64,000 bases of DNA from Phaeodactylibacter xiamenensis. GTDB taxonomy: Bacteria > Bacteroidota > Bacteroidia > Chitinophagales > Saprospiraceae. The stretch lies in the NCBI RefSeq assembly GCF_000759025.1, contig NZ_JPOS01000075.1, positions 1 through 64,000 on the forward strand, written 5' to 3'. Positions 30,609 to 39,710 of the stretch are shown here, one piece after another (positions within the stretch are counted from its first letter, which is position 1; the number at the start of each line of letters is the position of its first letter). The notes under the pieces are model-generated. The model was not told where the DNA came from. It saw only the letters and a program-made list of their open reading frames with translations, and searched no databases. The position numbers were made by a program, and so were the translations under genes.

Positions 30609-32993
30609 TTACTCAAAATGCACCTTTACACCGGCAAAAAAAGTCCTCGGGCGTACTGGTCCGTACACGTACCCGGCATCGCGGTCAGCCCCCCGGTCAA
30701 AGTCTTCCTGGAAGCTGTTGAAGATGTTTTGGACGCCCCCGAAAATATCAAGGTGGAAGCGGTCATCGAGCTTCAGTTCGTAAGTGATCTTGGAGTTTAG
30801 CTCAAAAAATGAAGGCGTGCTTTCCAATACGGTAAATTCAGTTTCCGGGTTTATGATATGCGGCACGTCCATGGTACCTGTAAAGATACCGGACAGGGAC
30901 AGCTGCAGGGGCTGTACCGGATTGTAATTGGCCATGAAATAGCCATAAGCTGCAGGGGTACGTAGCAAGTATCCGGAGGAGACTATACTATCCTGATTGG
31001 TATCATTGACTTCTTCCGGTGCCCAGATTTCTTCCGGCGTGTCATACTGCGCAGTTTGCAGGGTGCCACCCATTTGAAGCATCCATTTGGGGCCGAAAGC
31101 AAGGTTGGCCTCAAAATTGGCTCCGGCTACAGTAGCACCGTCACCATTGCGCTTGGTCACGGTAGCGACGCCGCTTGGGAGTTCCATGGCATTAGCCGTG
31201 ATGAAAGGATTGTCCAGCCGGGTAAAAAAGCCATCCACTACAAAGTTGGATTCAAAGCTTCCCGCGCGGTAGGTGTAATCCAGCGCTGCACTGTAGCTGT
31301 GCGAACGTTCCTCCTGAAGGTCTGGGGATAAACGGGTGAACAGGGCTGCTCCCCCTACGGTTTCAATATGCAGATCCTCGTCAAAAGCCTGCGGCGCCCG
31401 GTAGCCCTGAGCGTAGGAAAGCCGTAGCTTCAGGTCCGGATTGATGAAATACATAGCCGTCGCTCTGGGCACAAAAATGCTGAAGTCCTGGTCTGCCCTC
31501 AGGTCTTCCACGCCAAGGCGGTACATACCGTCAATTCGGAGGTTGTCATATCGCCCCCCCGCCAGCAGCGACCATTTGTCCGTAGGCTTCCATTCTAACT
31601 GTGCGTAGGTGCCCCAGGTGCTTACCTGTTGGTCGATCTCCCGGTTGTAGCCGGGCATGGCGTCCAAAACATCATTGTATTGATACTCGGTTCCGGCGGT
31701 AAGCATCCATTCCGAACTGATGTTGTAGGTGTATTGCACGCCAGATGCCAGCGACAGATCCTCCGATTCGCCATAGGCATTGAGCGCCAGAATATCGCTT
31801 TCAGTCAGCGTATCCTGAGGGCCCAGCACCCGGCCCCCGCCACCGTAATAGCTCTGCCGGTTGACGTGAGTCGCAGAACCGTAAAGTGCAACTTTGTGCC
31901 GCTTGTCTCTTGAAAACTGCTCGTATGAGAGCCCGCCCCCCAGAATGTGGTGGTCCAGTTGCTCAGTAATATCTGTTTGGTGGGGTGGCAGGTCAAATTG
32001 GTTGCCTCCTCTCCTGAATTCGCTGATATTGAATAAGTTGACTTTGATCTTGCTCAGCTCCGTAGGGTTGTAGAAGGCATCTAATCCAAAGGTGGTGTTT
32101 TGTAATTGCGTGATTTCGGAAAAACCATCACCATTGGCATCCCAGGGGTCGCGGTTGCGGTTGAAGGCGAAAAAGCTCATGCCCTTTTTGAGTTGTTCGT
32201 CCACTACAGTCCCATTGGCAGAGAGGGTATACTCAGGTGTTTCACCGTTGATTAGCGACAGGTTTGTGCCTGCCTCAAAAGTATTGTCCGTAGGGTCTTT
32301 GGTGATGATATTGACCGTGCCGGCAATCGCATTGCCCCCGAATAAGGCGGAACCACCGCCCCGGACTACTTCCACCCGGTCAACCATATTGGAGGGGATC
32401 ATCTCCAGCCCGTAGACCCCGGCGAGGGCGGAGAAAACCGGGCGGCTGTTGATGAGAATTTGGGTGTACGGTCCATCCAGCCCATTCATTCTTAATTGAG
32501 TAAAGCCACAGTTCTGGCAGTTGTTTTCCAACCGCAGCCCGGGCGAAAAGCTCAGCCCTTCGGACAGGCTCAGCGATTGGGTTTGTTCAAAAATTCGGTC
32601 ATCGATGCGGTTGACCATAACCGGCGCGCGGTGAGCCGGTACGCCATTTCGGGTAGCCGAAACCACGATGTCCTCCAGCCGCAGCACATCTTTTTCCAGC
32701 TCTACCGACAGGGCTTGAGTTTGCCCCTTTTCCAGAAATAGCTCCACCTCTTTAGTACGGTAGCCCAGGTAGGAAAAGCGGAGGCGGGCGGGGCCGGCCG
32801 GCAGGTTGGTCAATTGGTAATTGCCGTGTTCGTCAGTAACAGTGCCATTGGAAGTGCCTAATAGTAGTACCTGTACGCCCGCGAGCGGTCCGTCGCTGCT
32901 TATAATCGTACCGGACACCCGGCTGTCCTGAGCATGTACTGACAACACTCCAAGGAGCATAAAACTCATACAAAATCCAATCCATTTATCCAT
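30609..32993 (-). CDS. TonB-dependent receptor with N-terminal carboxypeptidase-like domain
   Basis: 'VSGTIISSDGPLAGVQVLLLGTSNGTVTDEHGNYQL', plug 'IVVSATRNGV', 'VRGGGSALFGGNAIAGTVNIITK', C-terminal beta-barrel end 'RTFFAGVKVHFE'. Confidence 0.93.
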   Translation of the reverse strand: MDKWIGFCMSFMLLGVLSVHAQDSRVSGTIISSDGPLAGVQVLLLGTSNGTVTDEHGNYQLTNLPAGPARLRFSYLGYRTKEVELFLEKGQTQALSVELEKDVLRLEDIVVSATRNGVPAHRAPVMVNRIDDRIFEQTQSLSLSEGLSFSPGLRLENNCQNCGFTQLRMNGLDGPYTQILINSRPVFSALAGVYGLEMIPSNMVDRVEVVRGGGSALFGGNAIAGTVNIITKDPTDNTFEAGTNLSLINGETPEYTLSANGTVVDEQLKKGMSFFAFNRNRDPWDANGDGFSEITQLQNTTFGLDAFYNPTELSKIKVNLFNISEFRRGGNQFDLPPHQTDITEQLDHHILGGGLSYEQFSRDKRHKVALYGSATHVNRQSYYGGGGRVLGPQDTLTESDILALNAYGESEDLSLASGVQYTYNISSEWMLTAGTEYQYNDVLDAMPGYNREIDQQVSTWGTYAQLEWKPTDKWSLLAGGRYDNLRIDGMYRLGVEDLRADQDFSIFVPRATAMYFINPDLKLRLSYAQGYRAPQAFDEDLHIETVGGAALFTRLSPDLQEERSHSYSAALDYTYRAGSFESNFVVDGFFTRLDNPFITANAMELPSGVATVTKRNGDGATVAGANFEANLAFGPKWMLQMGGTLQTAQYDTPEEIWAPEEVNDTNQDSIVSSGYLLRTPAAYGYFMANYNPVQPLQLSLSGIFTGTMDVPHIINPETEFTVLESTPSFFELNSKITYELKLDDRFHLDIFGGVQNIFNSFQEDFDRGADRDAGYVYGPVRPRTFFAGVKVHFE

Positions 32994-35900
32994 TTTGCTT
33001 TCTGCTTTTTATGGGATACTACACCTTCAAAGTGGGATAGGTTCGCGGATTGGCTTTGTTTTTTAGCAAAATCTAATAAAGTTATGTGTTTAGCTTAATA
33101 AAAAATTTAGATGAATCTAAAAAAAACCTGCGAGTTGTTTTTTAACCGCAAAGTGAAAAAACTAATGAAAGAATCAGGTGGCTTACCCGTAAAAACAGCT
33201 ATATCCAAAGATTCTTTGTTTGTTTTTTTTAGTTTTATAAAAATATTCCTTTTTGGATGAAGCAAGGCTGTACTAAACGACCCAGTGTACTCCGCTCCCT
33301 TTCCATTTTCCTTATATGGTGCTTAATTGGGGCCCATACGCCCGTTTATAACCAGGACTTTATCATTGATGATGTCAATCTGCGGCCGCTCAATGGGCGG
33401 ATTGCACAGACAATCTTTAAAGATGACCTTGGGTTCATCTGGATTGGCACCAATGCCGGGTTGTTTCGGTACGATGGGTTTGATGTCAAGTCTTTTTTTA
33501 ATATCACAAATGATTCCACCTCTATTTCTGCCAATCATGTGCATTCGATTTGCCAGGATGATGACGGAATAATGTGGATGGGGACCTTAGCCGGCGGGCT
33601 CTGCCGGTTTGATCCCAAAACAGAAGCCTTTCGGTCTTTCCAGGCGGATCCGGATGATGAGACGTCCATATCGAACAATAATATTTTCGGGCTTGACATC
33701 GACCAGGACGGGAACATTTGGATGGCGACCAATGGCGGAGGGATATCCATACTTCCTGCCAGCGAAAAAAGTAAGCCTAATCCCAAATTTGAAACCCTGG
33801 AAGTGCTGACTGGCACCCGTTTGTTCTCCATCATGGTAGACAGCCGCAACTGCTTTTGGACAGGCGTTACAGATGGTAGCATCATAAAAGGGCATATCAA
33901 CCGGAAAGACCTTAAGGCCTCTAAGATTGAGCGGGAATACGACTGTGCGGGCCCGGGCGATTCACCGCAGCGGGGCAATTTTATTTATAGTATCGCTGAA
34001 GATGAGGCTGGGAATGTCTGGGTAGCCACTACCCGGTATGGCGTAAAGAAGATCAGCCCCGGGAGCCTGGAGATGCAGCACTGCGGGCTTGTGAACCCCG
34101 GTTCGCCCCGTGCACCGGAAAATTACATTGCTTCTCTGGAAGCTCATCCGGATGGCTTCCTGTTGCTGGGAACGGAGAGGGGAGGCTATCAATTACGAGA
34201 AACAGTATCAGGAGCATTTGAGATTGAACTTGTAAAGGGAACAGAAGACTATCAGGTCAGTTCTGCCTAAATGGACCGTGAAGAGAACCTCTGGGTGGCC
34301 CTTAGTGAGGGGCGCATCAAAAAACTGACCTTGAACAGGAAAGTCGATTTTGTGCCTACCAATACCGAAAAGGATGCTTTACAGGGAAAGTGGGTGAAGT
34401 CTCTGGTGCAGGCTCCGAATGGCCGGTTATGGCTGGGTACCTGGATCAATGGCGGTTTGTTTGAATGGGATGTCAATCCTTCAGAAAAGCCGGAACAATC
34501 TGAAATAATCAGGTTGCTGCAGGAAGGGTTGGATGTGGCTCAGCTTTATCTGGACCCTGATCAGGAGTTATGGATTAGCACTTTTGATGACGGGCTGCTG
34601 CGCTGGAAGTATGGAGATGAAAACCCAAGGCCTGTCCCGGTAGGCACGAGAGAACAGGAGGGGTTAAGCAGTAATTTTGTGCAGGGAGTCATCAAAGACC
34701 CTCATCGAAAAGGGTATTGGATTGGAACGGAAAAGGGGCTGGATTACTACGACCCGCAGGCACAGTATTGGGAGCACTACAAGCAGGACCCATCCAATCC
34801 CGGTTCACTTTCAGATAACCGCATACAAAGCAATGCAATGGCCTTTGATGCAGACAACCGGCTTTGGCTGGGGACATGGGGCGGAGGAATCAATTGCCTG
34901 CTGCCTGGCGATACGACATTCCGGGTATGGAAAACAGAACGGGGAGACCCGCGCACGATTCCCAAAAACGAAGTGACCTCTCTGCTTGTAGATCACTCCG
35001 GCGCCCTTTGGGTTGGTACTTTTGAAGGCGGTCTGGCAAAAGCTATAGCCAGAGATTCGGCCGGGCTGCCTGCGGTTTTCCGCCGCTTCAGTATTTCGGA
35101 TGGCCTGCCGGGCAACCGGATTTTTTCCCTGGTTGAGGACCAGAAGGGGCGCATATGGGGGAGTACTAATTTTGGGCTGTTCAGCATCGATTCCACGTAC
35201 ACCATTCGCAGCTTCGATAAAGAGGATGGTATTGGCGTGGTGGATTTCTTCTTCTGCGGAGGGCGCGCCCTTGAAGATGGGCGGATTGCCTTTGGTGGCA
35301 CCTTTGGCATGGTCGTTTTTCATCCGGACAGTTTAATGAGCAACAACTACAAAGGCAAGGTAGTGCTCACGGATTTCAGCATACCCAATAGCGCTACTGT
35401 GATGGACAGCGCGATCACCTATCTAAACGAGATTACCTTGTCTCATCCGGACAATGCCTTTACCATTGGCTTTTCTGAGCTGAATTTCCAGCAGTACAAT
35501 TATCGCAACTTCACCTATAAGTTATCAGGCGTAGACGAAGACTGGAACCGGATGATTGGCCAGAATCAGGTGACCTACCTTAATTTGCCGTATGGAGAAT
35601 TTACTTTTGAAGTATTCAGTGGTGACCGCTCAGGAGAAGGGCGGCAGTTGAAAGTGAAGGTCATTCCACCATGGTGGAAAAGCCGTCCATTCCAGTTTTT
35701 AGTGGTTTTGCTGGGGCTTATTTTGCCATTTCTGCTTGTTCTGCTGCATAACCGGAATGTGAGGATTCAAAATACGAGGCTGGAAGCAAAGATCAATCAG
35801 CGGACTGAAGAAATCGAGGAGTTGAATGAACTGCTTCAAAACCAGAATGATGAATTGGAGCGGCAGGTGCAGGCCCGTACCCAAGCCCTGGAGGAAAACA

Positions 35901-36017
35901 ACCGCAGCCTGATGCAGAAGAATGCCGAAATGGAGCGTTTTAACTACATTGCTTCCCATGACCTGAAAGAACCCCTGCGCAACATATCTAGTGCCTCCGG
36001 CACTAGAAAAGCGTATT

Positions 36018-36776
36018 TTATTTCTTTCGGTCAAAGCCTTGGAATTTCCACTTCAGAGGCTTTGCCAGATAGGAATTGTAATATTCGGTAAAGTTTTCGA
36101 TTCTGGCTATCAAGCTTTCAATAGAATCGAAGCTTTGATGATTAAGTGCTTTTCGCTGAAGGTGCCCAAACCAGTTTTCGATGGGATTGAGCCATGAACA
36201 GTGCTTAGGCGTGAAAAGAAATCGAATGGCATGATGGTCAACTTCGAGGAAAGCTTTACGAGTGCTCTTTGATTTGAGTACCCCACTTTTGCCTTTAACG
36301 CCCAAGTCTCCCACATAACCAATTTGAGAAGCCACCCACTCGACCAAAGATGCTGACATATGGGTGTTGAGCTGGTCAACAAGAAAGACGGCCTGTTGGC
36401 CTTCCTGCAACACAGCAGTAGTACGCTGAATAAAGCATAGAAAGTCCAGTTCGGTACGAGTAGGATGAATGCGGTAACTGATTAGTTGTCCGGTAGCGAC
36501 ATCCTGAGCCGCCATCAGCGTGGTAGTGCCATGGCGTTTGTATTCATACTCTACACGCCGGTCTCTGCCTGGCCTAAGAGGCTGGCTCTTACGCTCTAAT
36601 GCCTGGATGCCTGTTTTCTCGTCTACACTGAACAGGCGTATGTCCTTGTTCAGCCCTGAGATGACCAATAGGATTAGCTTGCAGATCGTTCGTACCCGTT
36701 GGGCGAAGGCCTCCCAATCGTCGATGTGGGGGAAGAGCCAATAACGGTTCTTATGCGGACGTACCTCCCGATTTTT
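36018..36776 (-). CDS. IS630 transposase C-terminal (DDE) part, reached by frameshift
   Basis: 'KNREVRPHKNRYWLF...ISGLNKDIRLFSVDEKTGIQALER...VFLVDQLNTHMS...FTPKHCSWLNPIENWFGHLQRK'; no ATG at the start of the frame. Confidence 0.9.
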   Translation of the reverse strand, partial: KNREVRPHKNRYWLFPHIDDWEAFAQRVRTICKLILLVISGLNKDIRLFSVDEKTGIQALERKSQPLRPGRDRRVEYEYKRHGTTTLMAAQDVATGQLISYRIHPTRTELDFLCFIQRTTAVLQEGQQAVFLVDQLNTHMSASLVEWVASQIGYVGDLGVKGKSGVLKSKSTRKAFLEVDHHAIRFLFTPKHCSWLNPIENWFGHLQRKALNHQSFDSIESLIARIENFTEYYNSYLAKPLKWKFQGFDRKK

Positions 36777-37299
36777 TTAAAATGTTCCTCACATGACTGG
36801 GGGAAATCTTATCTACTATTTTTTGTTCCATGGCCATTTGGGCGAGCGTGTCTCTAGTCCAGGCCCCTTGAGGAAGCCCATAATCAGAGGGCTTTTTACA
36901 CGCCAGAGCGACAATTTGTTCCTTTTGCGCTTGAGTGATGCGTGGCTTCACCCCGCTACGTGCACGGTCAGAAAGGACTAAATCCATTTGTTTGCCTAGT
37001 TCATGGTCGCTGATTGGTTTTCCAGCGCAATCCACTTCCAGGGCTTCGAGCCGCCCCTGATTGTCTGCCCATCGAGTATACCAGCGTATGCCTACATCCG
37101 CACGCAGCCCTAGGTCCTTAGCTGAGCTAAAGGCACTTTTGCCCTCTAGCATACCGTGGAGGAGAGCATAGCGTTGATGCAGCCGATGGCTAAGATGACC
37201 TTGCTTTAGGCGTTTGCTTACCAACGAACGCTGTCTTGGACTTGCTTCTAAGGGTGGGAGTGCTTTTGCCATACTTGAATTATCTTTATGATTGAGCAT
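36751..37299 (-). CDS. IS630 transposase N-terminal helix-turn-helix part
   Basis: HTH-rich 182 aa ending '...ISPSHVRNILKKSGGTSA', 5' of and overlapping the DDE frame. Confidence 0.88.
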   Translation of the reverse strand: MLNHKDNSSMAKALPPLEASPRQRSLVSKRLKQGHLSHRLHQRYALLHGMLEGKSAFSSAKDLGLRADVGIRWYTRWADNQGRLEALEVDCAGKPISDHELGKQMDLVLSDRARSGVKPRITQAQKEQIVALACKKPSDYGLPQGAWTRDTLAQMAMEQKIVDKISPSHVRNILKKSGGTSA

Positions 37300-37943
37300 A
37301 AAGATAATTCAAATACTATAATCTAGTGCCGGAGGCACTAGTTTTGCCGGCCTGCTGAGCCGGCACCTGCCTAATCCCAAGGCTCAGGCCCGGGAGTACC
37401 TGCAGATCATCCAAAGCAATGCGAAGCGGATGAACACGCTGATTGAAGACCTTCTGGAATACAGCCGGGTGGCTAATATTGATCATCTTAAGGAACGGGT
37501 GGATTTGCATGCCGTTTTGGAGGAAGTTCGCACTTTAATCAGGGAAGGAGAGCCCACAGGAGGCGCGATCGTTGAGACAGAAAAGCTGCCCGTCATTACC
37601 GGCAATAAAACTCAACTCTTTCTCCTGTTTAAAAATCTGATTTCTAATGGGCTGAAATACAATTCGGCTCCTGATCCGGAAGTACAGTTGAGTTATGAAA
37701 AAAGCAGCTGCTGGCACATCCTGAAGTTTGCAGATAATGGTATTGGTATTGAGCCCCAATATCAGCAAAAGGTATTCGAAATGTTCACCCGGCTTCACGA
37801 CCGGTCGAAGTACGAGGGTTCAGGGCTTGGCCTGGCGATATGCCGGAATATAGTCCATCGGCATAATGGGACCATTGAGTTGGAAAGCCAGATAGGCAAT
37901 GGGAGTGTTTTTACGGTGAAATTGCCAGTCGTGGGGGAGGAGG

Positions 37944-37995
37944 GGTGATCCCGGCAGTGTTGGCTGCGCCCTTCCTTTGGGCTCCGAGGTCAAAA
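37944..37995. repeat. Diverged copy of the tRNA-Arg 3'-end-containing repeat, overlapping the kinase stop codon
   Basis: ggtgatcccggcagtgttggctgcgcccttcctttgggctccgaggtcaaaaac versus ggtgatcccggtagggttggctgcgcccttcctttgggctccaaggtcaaaaac at 39431 (3 mismatches). Confidence 0.85.
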
Positions 37996-38086
37996 ACTTA
38001 ACCTAGGAAAATCACTACTAAACCAGTTTGTGCTACAATTTGCGAACCTTCCAAAAAAATGTAGTTTTAAGTCCTAATTTTAAGTC

Positions 38087-38632
38087 ATGTTGAAAGCTAC
38101 ATTAGACCAGCTCAAAGAGGGATTTCCTGCGATTTCAAAAAATATCGGACAGTATCTGGCAGAGGGAGGCGCGTTCTGTCTAGAAGCTCACGGGCACAAG
38201 TCTGGTGTAGCTCTGGAAATCCTGGGCGATTATCCGAAAACTGTTGAGCTCTATTGGAGCAATGTTGTAGATACACAGGTTACAAGAGCTTGGAATGACA
38301 GTCAAGAAGCAACTGAATACGGAGCCGTAGCAATTGCCATTGTCATTCTTTCTAAACTGACATCTTATTCCATTATCGAACGATCTTTCAAAGGAACAGG
38401 TTTTGATTATTGGCTTGGTGATGGAGAATACGACGAAAATTTGCTACCTTTTCAACAGCGAAAGGCAAAGCTGGAAGTTTCAGGTATCTGGAAAGAAGCA
38501 GAAACCAATACAGTTGATTCCAGAGTTAATCTGAAACGTCGGCAAATTGATTCTCATGGTGAGGATAATTTTCCAGCAATAATCATTGTAGTGGAATTTG
38601 GAACACCCAAAGCAAAAATGATCGATCAATGA
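38087..38632 (+). CDS. Conserved-looking protein of unknown function, first gene of a two-gene module
   Basis: 181 aa; 'FCLEAHGHKSGVALEI...TEYGAVAIAIVILSKLTSYSIIERSFKGTGFDYWLG...KAKLEVSGI'; overlaps next gene by ATGA. Confidence 0.8.
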   Translation: MLKATLDQLKEGFPAISKNIGQYLAEGGAFCLEAHGHKSGVALEILGDYPKTVELYWSNVVDTQVTRAWNDSQEATEYGAVAIAIVILSKLTSYSIIERSFKGTGFDYWLGDGEYDENLLPFQQRKAKLEVSGIWKEAETNTVDSRVNLKRRQIDSHGEDNFPAIIIVVEFGTPKAKMIDQ

Positions 38633-39177
38633 ATATTGTAACAGTGCTTCACAATAAGGCTATGGAGTTTGCGGATGAGGCCCTTCTGGCAAAGATGGAA
38701 GGGAATCGAGATGTTTCCCATTCTTTATTTGAGAAGGCCTTTTCCCTTGAGAAGGAGGCTACGACGTTAATCGATCAAAAAAATGATTCCTGGTATATTC
38801 TGGTTCGAAGTGCTGCTTCTCTGGCACTTAATTGCGGTAGGTTTCAGGATGCAGAATCATTAATTCAAATGGGCTTATCTGGCACTCCTCCCAGTTTTAT
38901 TGTTAAGGAATTGAAAGACTTGAGCAATACTTTGTCAGATGCTAATAAGAAAAAAGTTAGTGAAGTGGACGTGATTGGAATAATAACCTATGCTAATGCT
39001 GAAGAAAGTCAAATCCGGTTGCAAGATCTAAAGTCCAAGGAAATTTATATCATTTCTGTTCCCAGCCACTTAATCAACGAAATTGTAAAATCCTATTGGG
39101 CAGATGTGGTTCAGGTAAAGGCACAGAGAAAAGCAACGGGTATCATTGTTTTGAATGAGATAACTAAGGCGGCCTAG
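38629..39177 (+). CDS. TPR-like protein of unknown function, second gene of a two-gene module
   Basis: 182 aa; 'NKAMEFADEALLAKMEGNRDVSHSLFEKAFSLEKEATTLI...SAASLALNCGRFQDAESLIQMGLSG' TPR-like helices; ATG overlaps the upstream stop. Confidence 0.8.
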   Translation: MNIVTVLHNKAMEFADEALLAKMEGNRDVSHSLFEKAFSLEKEATTLIDQKNDSWYILVRSAASLALNCGRFQDAESLIQMGLSGTPPSFIVKELKDLSNTLSDANKKKVSEVDVIGIITYANAEESQIRLQDLKSKEIYIISVPSHLINEIVKSYWADVVQVKAQRKATGIIVLNEITKAA

Positions 39178-39276
39178 GTAGCCTTAGCAGTGGACATCAG
39201 GACTTGATTCTAACTTCGACATTGCTAAGGTTGAAATAAACACAAAACATAATAGGGTTTTCATTAAGGTAGGCTA

Positions 39277-39624
39277 TTGCCCTTCCTTTGGGCTCCAAGG
39301 TCAAAAACCTGCAGCCTGCTCGCTGCGCTCGTGCAGGCTATTGCATTTGTCTGCTCCTGCAAAAGGGTTTTGCACCGCTGCCAAATACAACAGCCTGCAC
39401 CCCTCTGGGGCACAGGCTGCTGCTTTCTCTGGTGATCCCGGTAGGGTTGGCTGCGCCCTTCCTTTGGGCTCCAAGGTCAAAAACCTGCAGCCTGCTCGCT
39501 GCGCTCGTGCAGGCTGTTGCATTTGTCCGCTCCTGCAAAAAGGTTTTGCACCGCTGCCAAATACAACAGCCTGCACCCCTCTGGGGCACAGGCTGCTGCT
39601 TTCTCTGGTGATCCCGGTAGGGTT
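39277..39624. repeat. 176-bp direct tandem repeat (2 copies), each ending with the tRNA-Arg 3' end; second copy runs into the real tRNA
   Basis: 'gcccttcctttgggctccaaggtcaaaaacctgcagcctgc...' at 39279 and 39455; 'ctggtgatcccggtagggtt' at 39429 and 39605. Confidence 0.93.
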
Positions 39625-39682
39625 CGAACCCACGACCTGCGGATTAGAAGTCCGCCGCTCTATCCAACTGAGCTACGGGACC
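39606..39682 (-). tRNA. tRNA-Arg (anticodon TCT) with encoded CCA
   Basis: Minus: GGTCCCGTAGCTCAGTTGGATAGAGCGGCGGACTTCTAATCCGCAGGTCGTGGGTTCGAACCCTACCGGGATCACCA; full cloverleaf. Confidence 0.97.
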
Positions 39683-39710
39683 GGTACTGGACTGCAAATA
39701 AAACAAAAAA

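Larger units (their letters stand above)
35991..37338 (-). mobile_element. IS630-family insertion sequence (1348 bp), complete with terminal inverted repeats
   Basis: TIR GTGCCTCCGGCACTAGA at both ends (17 bp identical, then degenerate); TA duplicated within CTAG (35988-35991 / 37338-37341); DDE transposase encoded. Confidence 0.93.
33257..37948 (+). pseudogene. Sensor histidine kinase (Reg_prop beta-propeller + Y_Y_Y + TM + HisKA + HATPase), disrupted by an in-frame TAA (34268-34270) and an IS630 insertion
   Basis: Fragments 33257-34270 and 34271-36091 are in the same frame; removing the IS rejoins '...HDLKEPLRNISS|FAGLLSRHLPNPKAQAREYLQIIQSNAKRMNTLIEDLLEYSR...' through 'GSGLGLAICRNIV'. Confidence 0.92.

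Noticed and set aside
39277-39624. Possible CRISPR array
   Set aside because: Only two 176-bp near-identical units with no short repeat/spacer alternation and no cas genes.
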